Shown here: positions 24,146 to 32,720 of the stretch, piece by piece
How the letters are laid out: the number at the start of each line of letters is the position of its first letter
How positions within the stretch are numbered: position 1 is the first letter of the stretch
Assembly (NCBI GenBank): GCA_039111535.1
Contig: JBCCIM010000019.1
Location: 1 to 51,586, forward strand
Reading direction: 5' to 3'
Length of the DNA stretch: 51,586 nucleotides
Source of the DNA: Bacteroidota bacterium
GTDB taxonomy: Bacteria; Bacteroidota; Rhodothermia; Rhodothermales; JAHQVL01
The notes under the pieces: generated by a model
The model's database searches: none
The model's input: only the letters and a program-made list of their open reading frames with translations
Told to the model about the DNA's origin: nothing
Made by a program: the position numbers and the translations under genes

Positions 24146-25501
24146 ATGCCTGTCCTCCCCACAATAGCAACACACGCTGCAACCCTGCAATCCAGACAAA
24201 TTTCGAGTGTTGAGCTGGTTAAAGCCTGCCTAAAGCGCATTAACGCACCTGACGGGGAAGGCGACCTGGCTTTTGTTCATGTAGATGCTGATCAAGCACT
24301 GGCCGCAGCTGCTGCATCAGATCGGTTGCGTGCCGCCGGCATTATGCTCTCGCCCTTGATGGGGTTGCCGGTATCTGTAAAAGATTTGTTTGACATTGCC
24401 GGCCAGGTGACGCGCGCCGGCTCCCGCGTCCTTGCTGAAGCGCCGGCTGCAACTAAAGACGCCACCTGCATTGCCCGCCTCCGCCGTGCTGGGGCAATCC
24501 CTATTGGCCGCACCAACATGACTGAGTTTGCGTATTCCGGGCTCGGACTCAACCCACACTACGGTACGCCAGCTTCTCCTTATGACCGCACAACCCGACG
24601 TATCCCGGGAGGCTCCTCTTCCGGCGCCGGCGTATCTGTGGCTGACCAGATGGCAGTCTTTGGCATTGGCACCGATACGGGCGGATCCGTACGTATTCCT
24701 GCAGCGCTTTGCAATCTTACCGGATTCAAACCTTCAACGGGCCGCGTCCCTACAGCAGGCGTATTACCCCTCTCTACTACGTACGATTCGGTTGGCCCCC
24801 TGGCCCCTTCTGTCGCCTGTTGTGTTACAGTAGACCAGGTGATGACCGACCAGCCCACCACACCACTTGTGCCCCGACCGCTCAACCATCTCAGGCTGGC
24901 CATTCCAACAGGTATTGCAATGGAAGGCCTCGACAACCACGTTGCCACTGCCTTTGCAAGGGCGGCCAAGAAGCTGGAAGCAGCCGGCGCGCATATACAG
25001 GACGTGCAGATCGATGCCATAACAGATCCATCCAGACCAGGCAATGGCGGGCGACTCCTTGCTGCTGAAGCTTATGCCTGGCACCGCCATTATCTTGAAG
25101 CATCGTATGATATGTATGACCCGCGGGTATCAGGCCGCATGATGCCGGCATCTGAAACAAGTGCAGCAGATTATATCGCATTGCTAGGTTGGCGCCGGCA
25201 ATTTCTGCAAGATGTCGCGCAAACCCTGACACCATACGATGCACTCATCTTGCCCACCACGCCCATCACGGCCCCTCCGATCTCATTACTTGAAGAAAGT
25301 GAGGATGCGTATTTTGCCAACAACGTATTGATGCTCAGAAATACATCCATCATAAACCAAATTGACGGCTGTGCGCTTTCAATACCCTGTCATGCACCCA
25401 ATGAGCCACCGGTTGGCTTTATGTTGGCAGGTACAGCAATGCAGGATCAACAGATACTACAGAGTGGCCTGTCGGTAGAAAGCGTCTTGCGAGCGCTGTA
25501 A
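24146..25501 (+). CDS. amidase-signature family amidohydrolase
   Basis: About 451 aa from the ATG at 24146; an in-frame TTG at 24098 is possible, and neither has a clear ribosome site. The Ser-cisSer-Lys triad is complete: K79 (PVSVKDLFDIAG), cis-Ser S157 (GGSSSG, 155-160) and nucleophile S181 (GTDTGGSVRIPA), with the expected 24-residue spacing between the serines. ISSVELVKACLKRI at the start and TGFKPSTGRVPT after the nucleophile are also typical. It hydrolyses an amide bond to acid plus ammonia. It is not the GatA subunit by context, since no gatB or gatC is nearby. The substrate is unknown. It stands alone and cytoplasmic, without signal peptide. Confidence 0.92.
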   Translation: MPVLPTIATHAATLQSRQISSVELVKACLKRINAPDGEGDLAFVHVDADQALAAAAASDRLRAAGIMLSPLMGLPVSVKDLFDIAGQVTRAGSRVLAEAPAATKDATCIARLRRAGAIPIGRTNMTEFAYSGLGLNPHYGTPASPYDRTTRRIPGGSSSGAGVSVADQMAVFGIGTDTGGSVRIPAALCNLTGFKPSTGRVPTAGVLPLSTTYDSVGPLAPSVACCVTVDQVMTDQPTTPLVPRPLNHLRLAIPTGIAMEGLDNHVATAFARAAKKLEAAGAHIQDVQIDAITDPSRPGNGGRLLAAEAYAWHRHYLEASYDMYDPRVSGRMMPASETSAADYIALLGWRRQFLQDVAQTLTPYDALILPTTPITAPPISLLEESEDAYFANNVLMLRNTSIINQIDGCALSIPCHAPNEPPVGFMLAGTAMQDQQILQSGLSVESVLRAL

Positions 25502-25513
25502 AGCAAAAAAATA

Positions 25514-25574
25514 AAAACAGGCACCCGGACTACGATAAGGGCGCGGCATAGACGTAGATCCAGGTACCTGTTTT
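25514..25574 (+). terminator. probable terminator-like inverted repeat after the amidase
   Basis: AAAACAGGCACC (25514-25525) pairs with GGTACCTGTTTT (25563-25574) with a single G-T mismatch, leaving a 37-nt loop that contains more partial pairing. The 3' arm ends in TTTT. Position 13 nt after the amidase stop suggests transcription termination, but the loop is unusually large. Confidence 0.45.
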
Positions 25575-25946
25575 ATAGTCGTAGTATTTATGCACCCCGT
25601 CTAAAGGGAGACACACTTCAAACACTACAATTCCCTAACAATAATTTTGACTGGTATCGCCTGCAGCACAAGTGTCTTGTTTATAACATTGCAACCCATT
25701 ATGAACTTTAACTAACCTGGCTGCAGTGACACCAGCTATCCAATCTCTTACAAGGACCTTACCAGCCTTGGCATACCCCGCAAAAAACGGCATAGAGGCC
25801 GATTCGGTAAGATGCAATCGATTATTTGTTCATTATAGTCGACAACCGGCTGGACCTTTTGCTATACATCCGGGTTAGGCTACCCCTTTTCCTGCACGAG
25901 GCTCACCCGCCCTTAAGCAGGCACCACCCGACCACCTCGAAATTGT
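25575..25946. other. gene-free stretch before the MATE exporter
   Basis: No frame with family similarity or a ribosome site is visible. A 60-codon minus-strand frame (25635-25817) has a protein-like segment (FAGYAKAGKVLVRDWIAG) but no recognisable relatives and no ribosome site. The stretch should carry the MATE promoter. Confidence 0.4.
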
Positions 25947-27365
25947 ATGGCAAGTACCGACCCGGCGGAAGCGTCGCAGGACACCAGCTTCTGGTCAGAC
26001 CTAAAAGGCATTTTTCAGGGCAAGCGCCGCGACTTTACCTCGGGAAGCATCGGGCGGGCCATCCTGCTGTTGGCCATTCCCATGGTACTCGAAATGCTGA
26101 TGCAATCCGTTTTCGGGGTTGTTGATGTGTTTTTTGTGGGCCGGCTTGGCGCTGACGCCGTAGCCGCTGTTGGCATGACCGATTCCCTGATGGTGCTGGT
26201 TTATGCCGTAGGGATGGGTATTTCCATGGCAGCAACTGCAATGGTTGCGCGCCGGATTGGCGAAAAGAAAGAGAAAGAAGCCAGTGTTGCTGCATTCCAG
26301 GCGCTGATTGCCGGCCTGGTTACGTCTATTCCCATTGCAATCCTGGGCATCGCGTACGCCCCTGAACTCATGGCGCTTATGGGTGCCACTGAAGGGGTGA
26401 TCGAAATTGGCAGCACATACTGCGCTATTTTGCTTGGCAGTAACATTCTCATCCTCTACCTCTTTCTTATAAACGCGATCTTCCGCGGCGCCGGCGATGC
26501 CGTGCTGGCGATGCGCGTACTCTGGCTTGCCAACCTCATCAATATTTTTCTCGATCCCGCGCTCATTTTTGGCTGGGGCCCCTTCCCTGAACTGGGCGTC
26601 ACGGGAGCAGCAATTGCCACAAGCATTGGGCGTGGCATCGGCGTCATGTACCAGCTCTACATCCTCCTGCGGGGCAATGGACGGGTGCGGCTTTTCCTCG
26701 ACCAGCTTACCCTGAACCGTACCATGATGCGGCAGCTAATCAATATCTCGTGGCCGGGCATGATTCAGTATGGTGTCGCAACAGCCAGTTGGATGCTCAT
26801 TTTCCGGATTGTTGCGCTCTTTGGCAGCACCGCTATGGCCGGCTATACCATAGCCATCCGGATCATCATTTTCGCTTTGCTGCCTTCCTGGGGTATGGGC
26901 AATGCCGCAGCAACCCTTGTGGGCCAAAACCTGGGTGCCGGCCAACCCGACCGCGCCGAACGAAGTGTCTGGATAACCGCGTTCTGGAATATGGCGTTCC
27001 TCGGCACTGTTGCGCTCTTCATGTTCATCTATGCCGTTGAACTCATGGAGATCTTCACCCAGGAAGCAGCCATCATTGCCGTTGGAGTTGACTGCCTCCG
27101 CATCGTCAGTGTCACGTATATCTTCTTTGCATTTGGCATGGTGAGCGTCCAGGCCTTTAACGGCGCAGGAGACACCAAAACGCCCACGATTATCAACTTG
27201 ATTAGTTACTGGATTTTCCAGATTCCGCTTGCCTATTTGATGGCAGAGCCCATGGGGCTTGGGGCGCGCGGGGCTTTTCTCGCCATTGCCATTGCCCAAA
27301 CCGTCCTTGCCATTATCAGTGTGATCTGGTTTAAGAAGGGAACGTGGAAAACTAAATCCGTTTAG
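25947..27365 (+). CDS. MATE-family multidrug/metabolite efflux transporter
   Basis: A 472-aa inner-membrane exporter with about 12 hydrophobic helices in two homologous halves. The N-terminus is a short cytoplasmic tail, then SIGRAILLLAIPMVLEMLMQ. Family landmarks are FFVGRLGADAVAAVGMTDS in helix 2, YLFLINAIFRGAGDA, LDPALIFGWG, GVTGAAIATSIGRGIG and, in the second half, GMGNAAATLVGQNLGAGQP and VQAFNGAGDTKTPT. These proteins export drugs or metabolites using sodium or proton gradients. The gene is alone on its strand and ends at a long hairpin. The substrate is unknown. Confidence 0.95.
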   Translation: MASTDPAEASQDTSFWSDLKGIFQGKRRDFTSGSIGRAILLLAIPMVLEMLMQSVFGVVDVFFVGRLGADAVAAVGMTDSLMVLVYAVGMGISMAATAMVARRIGEKKEKEASVAAFQALIAGLVTSIPIAILGIAYAPELMALMGATEGVIEIGSTYCAILLGSNILILYLFLINAIFRGAGDAVLAMRVLWLANLINIFLDPALIFGWGPFPELGVTGAAIATSIGRGIGVMYQLYILLRGNGRVRLFLDQLTLNRTMMRQLINISWPGMIQYGVATASWMLIFRIVALFGSTAMAGYTIAIRIIIFALLPSWGMGNAAATLVGQNLGAGQPDRAERSVWITAFWNMAFLGTVALFMFIYAVELMEIFTQEAAIIAVGVDCLRIVSVTYIFFAFGMVSVQAFNGAGDTKTPTIINLISYWIFQIPLAYLMAEPMGLGARGAFLAIAIAQTVLAIISVIWFKKGTWKTKSV

Positions 27366-27423
27366 GGCATGTGGACAATCAGCTTGTAAAATGCATATGA
27401 TTTCATTTTTGTCCACACGCCCT
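27364..27423 (+). terminator. long inverted repeat at the end of the MATE gene
   Basis: AGGGCATGTGGACAA (27364-27378, including the last two bases of the stop codon) pairs with TTGTCCACACGCCCT (27409-27423), 14 of 15 positions, around a 30-nt loop that carries T-runs. It probably folds at the 3' end of the MATE transcript as terminator or stabiliser. Confidence 0.55.
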
Positions 27424-27430
27424 AAGCAGA

Positions 27431-27462
27431 AAGCCTCCATCAAACGGTGTTGATAGAGGCTT
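27431..27462. terminator. hairpin between convergent genes (bidirectional terminator candidate)
   Basis: AAGCCTCCATCAA (27431-27443) pairs with TTGATAGAGGCTT (27450-27462) with one G-T mismatch and a 6-nt loop. It lies between the MATE gene and the minus-strand ThuA-fusion gene, whose transcripts converge here. The flanking T content is modest on both strands. Confidence 0.6.
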
Positions 27463-27493
27463 CTTCATATCAGGGATACTTGTTCAAGACCGT

Positions 27494-30400
27494 CTATCTT
27501 GTGAATTCAATCCAGTCTAGCAAGAAGAGTGGATAGGCTGTATCCAGGCGGTCTTTGAATATGAAATAGATATTGTGCTGACCGGTTTGCTTTTCGAGTG
27601 TGGTTTCAAAAGCAAAGCCCGTCGTCAGTCTACCCATTTCTATTGGCGCGCTGCCAATCAATTGGCCATCAACCGCATCCATTCTCACTTCAATGGTGCC
27701 GGACGTAGTCGAGGCGGTTGTCCCCATAAGCATAAACTTGAGGCCAGCTACCCCGGTGAGGTCAATGTTTTCGAATCCGATGTGTGAGCCATCGTAAATC
27801 TCTTCAATTACGGTTGGCTCACTGCCCGAGCCGGCTTTGACTTTCACGTTGTGCGAGAAATCAAAGGTCTCAGCCTGTACCCGCGGGTGACGCAGAACAA
27901 ATAGGGACTGCCTTGTCAACGGCCCGATGCCATTTGCACCCTGATCCGTGTACGAAGCGCGGAGGAAGTACATCCCCTGCTGTTGTTCTACTTCCTGGTG
28001 TGCATCCAGTGAAAAAGTGCCCGAGAGCGGCAAACTTACGGGTGCAACCTGCTCTTTGGTCTGGGCGAGGATATACTCGACAATGGCCCCTACCTCGTCT
28101 TGCGTCATGTCAGGATGTGCTGCCATTGCCGTTTCTCCCCAGACTCCACTTCCACCATTTCTGATTTTTTCAATCAGATATGCCGGCGCCTCAGGGTCGT
28201 CTGCATAGCGTTCTGCTACATCTTGATAGCTTGGTCCGATGGACGTTTCATTTACCAGATGGCAGCTTGCACAATCGCTGTTGTCGATTAGACGCTTGCC
28301 GCCGGCCAGGCTTGCTGAAGCATCCGCCTGCTGATGACCTTGCGCTACCAATGTTTTGTCAAAACCCTGCTTCAGGTAATCCATCTGGACAAATACATCT
28401 TCCTGCGCAATTCCATCACGCAGGGCGCCGTCCTCTGCATCTTCAACCAATACATGGTAATCCAGCGTGGTGCTATCCCAGAAAAATGATCTGTTGCCTT
28501 CAATGGCAAGATCTACTTGCGGCGGCGCATTGCCTACTTTGATGCGAACGCGGTCGTTGCCCTTTCCTCCTGCCGGGTCTGTCACCTGTACTGCGACCTT
28601 GTAAACCCCAGGCTCGTTGAACGTGTGACTTACGGTCGCATCTTCAATAGCTGAAGGATTTCCTGCAAAACGCCAGGTGTAGGAAAGCGGATCATCATCA
28701 TGATCAAAAGAACCAGTTGCAGAAAAGTTGACAGTTAGCGGCGCGGCGCCGGCAAGTTGGTCCGCTTTCAATACGGCTACTGGCAATCGATTGCCAGGGT
28801 TGTATTCAATACGGGAGATGCGGGCATCTGCGTTTTCCGAGAACCACTTCTTGCCATACTCCATCACGTACATGACGCCATTTTTATCGAAAATCATGTC
28901 GATGGGATTGGCAAATTCAGCCGAAGGCATAAAGGGCTCTATTTTCTCAAGGTCACCGTTTTCGTCCATGGTGACAACGAGAATCCATCCTCTAATCCAA
29001 TCATAGATAAACAGCTTGCCGTCAAAGTAGTCTGGAAACGTGCCGGCAGCCGGCTCAAACATATCGGTGTAAAAAACCGGACCAGCCATTGCATTGCGCC
29101 CACCGCTTTTAACAATCGGAAACTCGGGTGATGCAGCGTATGGGTACCAGATGAATGCCTTTTGGGCAGGAGGCAATACGCCCAGCCCTGTATTGTTCGG
29201 AGAATCGTTCGAAGCACCATTTACGTCGAATGACGCACCAGATTCTTTGGTGGCAAAATTGTAATCGACGTATGCCTTGTTGTCGCCGACAAAATAGGGC
29301 CATCCGAAAAAGCCGGCTTCGCGCGCCTGGTTTACTTCATCATGTCCACGCGGTCCACGTACCGGGTTATCTTCATTCGCATCAGGTCCAACTTCCCCCC
29401 AATACAGATAGCCCGTTTTCTGATCAATGGCAATGCGATAGGGATTGCGATTACCCATCACATAGATCTCGGGGCGGGCAAGGGGCTCATCTGGCGGAAA
29501 CAGGTTACCTTCCGGAATTGAATACGAGCCATCAGCCTCAGGGCGAATCCTGAGGATTTTGCCGCGCAGGTCGTTTGTATTTCCAGACGTCCCCTGTGCA
29601 TCCCATGGCGCGCGTCCTGGCTGTTCATCTATCGGCCCGAAACCATCAGAAGCAAACGGGTTGGTGTCATCACCCGTGGAAATAAACAAGTTTCCATCAG
29701 GGCCAAATTCAAGTGACCCACCGGTATGACAGCATTCAACGCGTTGCGTGTTCACAACAAGCATCAACTTCTCACTGTCCATTTCCAGGACATCGTCTTT
29801 GAATACAAAACGAGAAAGGTGCTGTACTGCCTCATCCCCTGCTGGCGAGTAGAACAGATAAATCCAGTTGTTTTGCGCAAAGCCGGGATCCAGCGCAAGC
29901 CCCATCAAACCATCTTCAAACTCGTTGTGGACATCCAGTTTGGCAATCTCTTTTACTTCGCCAGCTTCCGGGTCAAGCAAACGCACGCGGCCGCGGCGCT
30001 CAATAAAAAGGATACGTCCGTCATCCAGAATCTCCAGTTCAGTCGGCTCATTGAGTCCGGCAACCAGTTCTGTTCTCACAAACCGGCTTTCATCGGGAGC
30101 ACGCCGGGCTTTCACCTTGTCATAATCGAGCGGGGTGCGCAGCCCCATTACGTATTGGATCCCGCCGGACAGGTGTTGCAGAAATGCTTCATCCGTATAG
30201 CTTTCAGCCGTGTGGCCGGCTGCGGTGTAGAAGATCTTGCCCCCTTCAAATGTCCGCGTCCAGGCCACAGGATGGTTTACGCCGTTGGTGCCACCGTTGT
30301 ATGACAATTCGTCTATAGCGAGCAGCACATTTACATCCGGTGCAACTTCAGTAAAATTTAGCCACTCGTCTTCGCGCTCCCATACTTCAGGCAAATGGCG

Positions 30401-30862
30401 CGTGCTTTTATGCTTGGCGTCTACTACGTAAAGTGTCGCCGGCTGGACGTTAGACGGGGTTGTTGGATGACCAGCATATTTGGCCCCGATCATTTCGCTA
30501 AACCATTCCCAATCCGGTTCTGTATTGATGGCCCCATGGATACCAACAAATCCACCGCCGGCCTGAATAAAGCGCTGCAAGTCCATCTCTTGCTCATAGT
30601 CGAGGAGATCGCCAGCGGTATTCAAAAAAATGACTGCTTTGTACTTTTTGAGATGCTCTTCCGTCAGCATCTCCGGCTCATCGGTAGCCACAACATCGTA
30701 GCCATGTCGTTCTCCAAGCATCTGAATGGCTTTAACCCCTTCAGTGGTAGAAGCATGTTGGTAGCCGGACGATGCCGTCAGGACAAGTACATTGGTGTCG
30801 GGAAATGGGTAAATCCATGCGAGGACGCCAAAAATCAGGGCGAACGGAATCAGTTTTTTCAC
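27494..30862 (-). CDS. multidomain secreted ThuA / glucose-sorbosone dehydrogenase / PKD / cytochrome c / carbohydrate-binding protein
   Basis: A 1122-aa fusion. An N-terminal signal or anchor (about 1-20) leads to a ThuA glutamine-amidotransferase-like domain (about 24-245; FLNTAGDLLDYEQEMDLQRF, GGGFVGIHGA). Next is a soluble glucose/sorbosone dehydrogenase (PQQ-type) six-bladed propeller (about 260-690; ELVAGLNEPTELEILDDGRI, GLMGLALDPGF, RGKILRIRPEADG). A PKD domain (about 690-780) and a c-type cytochrome with heme motif CASCH (about 863-867, Met ligand near 920) follow. The C-terminal ~130 residues look like a family 6-type carbohydrate-binding module ending LFLLDWIEFTR. It should oxidise a sugar or sugar polymer and pass electrons to the attached heme. 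This fusion is known in Bacteroidota relatives; the substrate is unknown. Confidence 0.92.
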   Translation of the reverse strand: MKKLIPFALIFGVLAWIYPFPDTNVLVLTASSGYQHASTTEGVKAIQMLGERHGYDVVATDEPEMLTEEHLKKYKAVIFLNTAGDLLDYEQEMDLQRFIQAGGGFVGIHGAINTEPDWEWFSEMIGAKYAGHPTTPSNVQPATLYVVDAKHKSTRHLPEVWEREDEWLNFTEVAPDVNVLLAIDELSYNGGTNGVNHPVAWTRTFEGGKIFYTAAGHTAESYTDEAFLQHLSGGIQYVMGLRTPLDYDKVKARRAPDESRFVRTELVAGLNEPTELEILDDGRILFIERRGRVRLLDPEAGEVKEIAKLDVHNEFEDGLMGLALDPGFAQNNWIYLFYSPAGDEAVQHLSRFVFKDDVLEMDSEKLMLVVNTQRVECCHTGGSLEFGPDGNLFISTGDDTNPFASDGFGPIDEQPGRAPWDAQGTSGNTNDLRGKILRIRPEADGSYSIPEGNLFPPDEPLARPEIYVMGNRNPYRIAIDQKTGYLYWGEVGPDANEDNPVRGPRGHDEVNQAREAGFFGWPYFVGDNKAYVDYNFATKESGASFDVNGASNDSPNNTGLGVLPPAQKAFIWYPYAASPEFPIVKSGGRNAMAGPVFYTDMFEPAAGTFPDYFDGKLFIYDWIRGWILVVTMDENGDLEKIEPFMPSAEFANPIDMIFDKNGVMYVMEYGKKWFSENADARISRIEYNPGNRLPVAVLKADQLAGAAPLTVNFSATGSFDHDDDPLSYTWRFAGNPSAIEDATVSHTFNEPGVYKVAVQVTDPAGGKGNDRVRIKVGNAPPQVDLAIEGNRSFFWDSTTLDYHVLVEDAEDGALRDGIAQEDVFVQMDYLKQGFDKTLVAQGHQQADASASLAGGKRLIDNSDCASCHLVNETSIGPSYQDVAERYADDPEAPAYLIEKIRNGGSGVWGETAMAAHPDMTQDEVGAIVEYILAQTKEQVAPVSLPLSGTFSLDAHQEVEQQQGMYFLRASYTDQGANGIGPLTRQSLFVLRHPRVQAETFDFSHNVKVKAGSGSEPTVIEEIYDGSHIGFENIDLTGVAGLKFMLMGTTASTTSGTIEVRMDAVDGQLIGSAPIEMGRLTTGFAFETTLEKQTGQHNIYFIFKDRLDTAYPLFLLDWIEFTR

Positions 30863-30907
30863 GCTTGGTCGCAGCTTTGATTGGGGGATGGCCTGGTGGT
30901 CCTATAA

Positions 30908-30944
30908 GAAAAGAAAAGCCGGGCCATTAATAAATAGCCCGGCT
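30908..30944 (-). terminator. rho-independent terminator (minus strand) after DoxX
   Basis: AGCCGGGC (30917-30924) and GCCCGGCT (30937-30944) form a perfect 8-bp stem with a 12-nt AT-rich loop. Read on the minus strand the stem is followed by TTTTCTTTTC. It lies directly after the DoxX gene and before the ThuA-fusion gene, so it separates these two transcripts or attenuates between them. Confidence 0.88.
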
Positions 30945-30978
30945 AAAAATTTGAAAAGAGTACACAGAGGGGTGAATT

Positions 30979-31395
30979 CTATGCAGCTACTTTTTCTCTG
31001 GTGGTATCAGGTGTTGCATTTACCGTGAGTACGCCGGCAAAATAGCTACGATAGCTATATGCAAGGTACACCAGCAAAACAACCGTCAGAATAGGTACAG
31101 CAATGGCTTCAGGAGCTGACGCCAGGAAAATATGGAACAGGATAATGTTCAATACAACCGGGGCCAGAATCGTCAATGCCAGGGGCACCATTCTGTTCGT
31201 AAGCAACAACAACCCGCACACAGTTTCTGTCAACTTCAGGAAGGGGAAGAAGTAGCCAGAACCGAGCAATGCACCAATAAATTCACCTGCTCCACCCGGT
31301 AGATCCGGAGCCGGCAGGAAATTCAGAAAGCCATTAAGGCCAAAAACGGTGAAAATCAGTCCCAGTACAATGCGGGCTATGAGGGTTAGATTCAT
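30979..31395 (-). CDS. DoxX-like small membrane protein
   Basis: A 138-aa protein with four hydrophobic helices (about 7-24, 45-66, 70-92, 97-118) and a DoxX-type start, LIARIVLGLIFTVFGLNGFL, followed by LKLTETVCGLLLLTNR. A perfect ribosome site AAGGAGGT (31403-31410 on the minus strand) lies seven bases before the ATG. DoxX-family proteins are linked to thiol/redox membrane complexes in some bacteria, but members of this length are uncharacterised. The gene is bounded on both sides by intrinsic terminators, so it is probably its own transcript. No substrate or partner can be named. Confidence 0.82.
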   Translation of the reverse strand: MNLTLIARIVLGLIFTVFGLNGFLNFLPAPDLPGGAGEFIGALLGSGYFFPFLKLTETVCGLLLLTNRMVPLALTILAPVVLNIILFHIFLASAPEAIAVPILTVVLLVYLAYSYRSYFAGVLTVNATPDTTREKVAA

Positions 31396-31474
31396 AGGAA
31401 AAACCTCCTTTATTAGTTTACCTCGCCAAAAAGGTAGCCAAATAAAGACAATTACTCAACGAATTGATGCATAC

Positions 31475-31505
31475 AAAAAAGGCCAGCTACACTGTAGCCG
31501 GCCTT
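31475..31505 (-). terminator. rho-independent terminator (minus strand) after the Tat peptide gene
   Basis: AAGGCC-GCTAC pairs with GTAGC-GGCCTT (31479-31505) with one internal mismatch and a 3-nt loop. Read on the minus strand it is followed by six T residues. It lies 55 nt after the stop of the small Tat-signal gene. Confidence 0.85.
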
Positions 31506-31560
31506 AAAAGGATCCTTCTTTTTCTACTTTCCTGCAGGAAAGCATCGGTAATACGGTCAA

Positions 31561-31797
31561 CTAGTTGACGGTACAACCACTGTCAATAATTTTGACAAGA
31601 ATATCGTTTGCTGCATCATAATCTCCATTGTTAATATGTTTGGAGAGTTTTGCTTGCAGTCCAGTACAATTCACTGAACTCATGGCAGATGCGGTATTCA
31701 GCAGCGGAGCGGCTGCAATCACGGGAAGGGCCCAACCCGCTTTCTTAAGAATGGCGCGACGTGAAACGGCCTGTTCTGGTTTATTGTTTTCGTTCAT
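31561..31797 (-). CDS. small Tat-exported two-cysteine peptide, unknown function
   Basis: A 78-aa protein. The ATG at 31797 is chosen over one seven codons upstream because AGAGGT precedes it at the right distance. The N-terminus holds a twin-arginine signal, SRRAILKKAGWALPVIAAAP (12-31), with likely cleavage after TASA (38). The mature part would be only about 40 residues, with two cysteines (C44, C75) that could form one disulfide, and an amphipathic middle, LQAKLSKHINNGDYDAAND. No family is recognised. Tat export of so short a chain suggests a folded, cofactor-bound or partner-bound product. It is flanked by its own terminator and a 319-bp leader region. Confidence 0.72.
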   Translation of the reverse strand: MNENNKPEQAVSRRAILKKAGWALPVIAAAPLLNTASAMSSVNCTGLQAKLSKHINNGDYDAANDILVKIIDSGCTVN

Positions 31798-32116
31798 AGT
31801 TTTACCTCTAGAAGGCAATTAGCTTGCATTTGCACGCAACTGGTTCTGGATGTCCAGTGCTTTCGATTAGTTTCCTCTCTTTGTCAGCGAAAAGTGATGC
31901 TTGCACGCTGTTCTATATAGAAAGGGCGTATCCATCCCCCCTCACCTGACAAACAAGTCCAGGTAATTCAGCCGGATTGCACAAAAATAATACAAAAACG
32001 AGCCGGTCTGCACCATCCACTTTTGGCGCATACCCATCTAGTAAAACCACCTAAAAAACCCCGCTCCAAAACTTCGAGGCCGGGCGAGATGGTAATCCTG
32101 AACGACTTTAGCGGGC
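31798..32116. other. gene-free stretch upstream of the Tat peptide gene
   Basis: No protein-like frame is visible on either strand. It holds the ribosome site and presumably the promoter of the Tat peptide gene, and the 3' end of the next minus-strand gene. I see no strong inverted repeat. Confidence 0.4.
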
Positions 32117-32401
32117 TTATTCCAGCACAAACGGCTTTCGAAAAAGTCCAAGTGCCCTAACCTGGGCGTGTAGTTGTTCTACAGAAGGCTGTTCATTCGC
32201 TGCGCGTTCTCCGGCTACAGACCGACGGCCCATAAGGTCAAATGCATATTGGTCAAACCAGGCCTGCAAGGCAGCAGCTTCATCACCAGCAAAGAGATAG
32301 CGTTGGCCGGCTATGCTGATGGAAATCATGTCTGCCTCTATCTCAACAGATTCCAGCAAATCGATGTTCAGAAACTGGTTTTCGATTTTGATCAACTTCA
32401 T
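32117..32401 (-). CDS. small conserved-looking protein, unknown function
   Basis: About 94 aa from the ATG that begins MKLIKIENQFLNIDLLESVE; an in-frame start ten codons upstream is less likely. The chain has alternating strands (ISISIAGQRYLFAGD) and then a helix (AAALQAWFDQYAFDLMGRR), with a charged C-terminal half. It has no signal peptide or transmembrane segment, so it should be cytoplasmic. I do not recognise a family. Composition and codon use look like its neighbours, which favours a real gene, but the ribosome site is weak. Confidence 0.55.
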   Translation of the reverse strand: MKLIKIENQFLNIDLLESVEIEADMISISIAGQRYLFAGDEAAALQAWFDQYAFDLMGRRSVAGERAANEQPSVEQLHAQVRALGLFRKPFVLE

Positions 32402-32720
32402 GGTCGGGAGCAGTTTTGGTGGTTGACACACAGAAAGACGTGGCAGGTAGCCCCATTATAATCCCATCTTGAAGCCTCGCCTGAAGCTAATGCCACACAC
32501 CAACATTATCCTTTAGCGCGCCAGGCATCAGCCATGCTGCGCTAAAAAGCAGGATTTCTTTTCTCTCTTCGCAGCAGGAATCCGCTCACTCCCGTTATCC
32601 TTGCGCTTTTTAGTTGAATAACGCCCCTTGTTGCCTTATCATGCCCGCATCAGTTTCGAGGCTTCTAACTTAACCAGGCGCTGTGGTTGACCCCGGTTGC
32701 CCTCCTCATTTATTGCAATC
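32402..32720. other. gene-free stretch with an inverted repeat
   Basis: No convincing small gene is seen. TTTAGCGC (32512-32519) and GCGCTAAA (32539-32546) form an 8-bp inverted repeat. This stretch separates divergent genes and should hold both promoters; no confident -35/-10 pair was found. Confidence 0.4.

Noticed and set aside
23626-24213. 195-codon open frame through the 8-bp array
   Set aside because: It exists because the repeat avoids stops in that frame; it has no ribosome site, no family similarity, and spans hairpins.
25635-25817. 60-codon minus-strand frame before the MATE gene
   Set aside because: It has a protein-like stretch but no ribosome site, no family match and no partner gene; kept only as a note in the gene-free stretch.
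32423-32462. TTGACA and TATAAT promoter boxes
   Set aside because: Both consensus boxes are present but 28 nt apart instead of about 17, and the next plus-strand gene starts 260 nt downstream.
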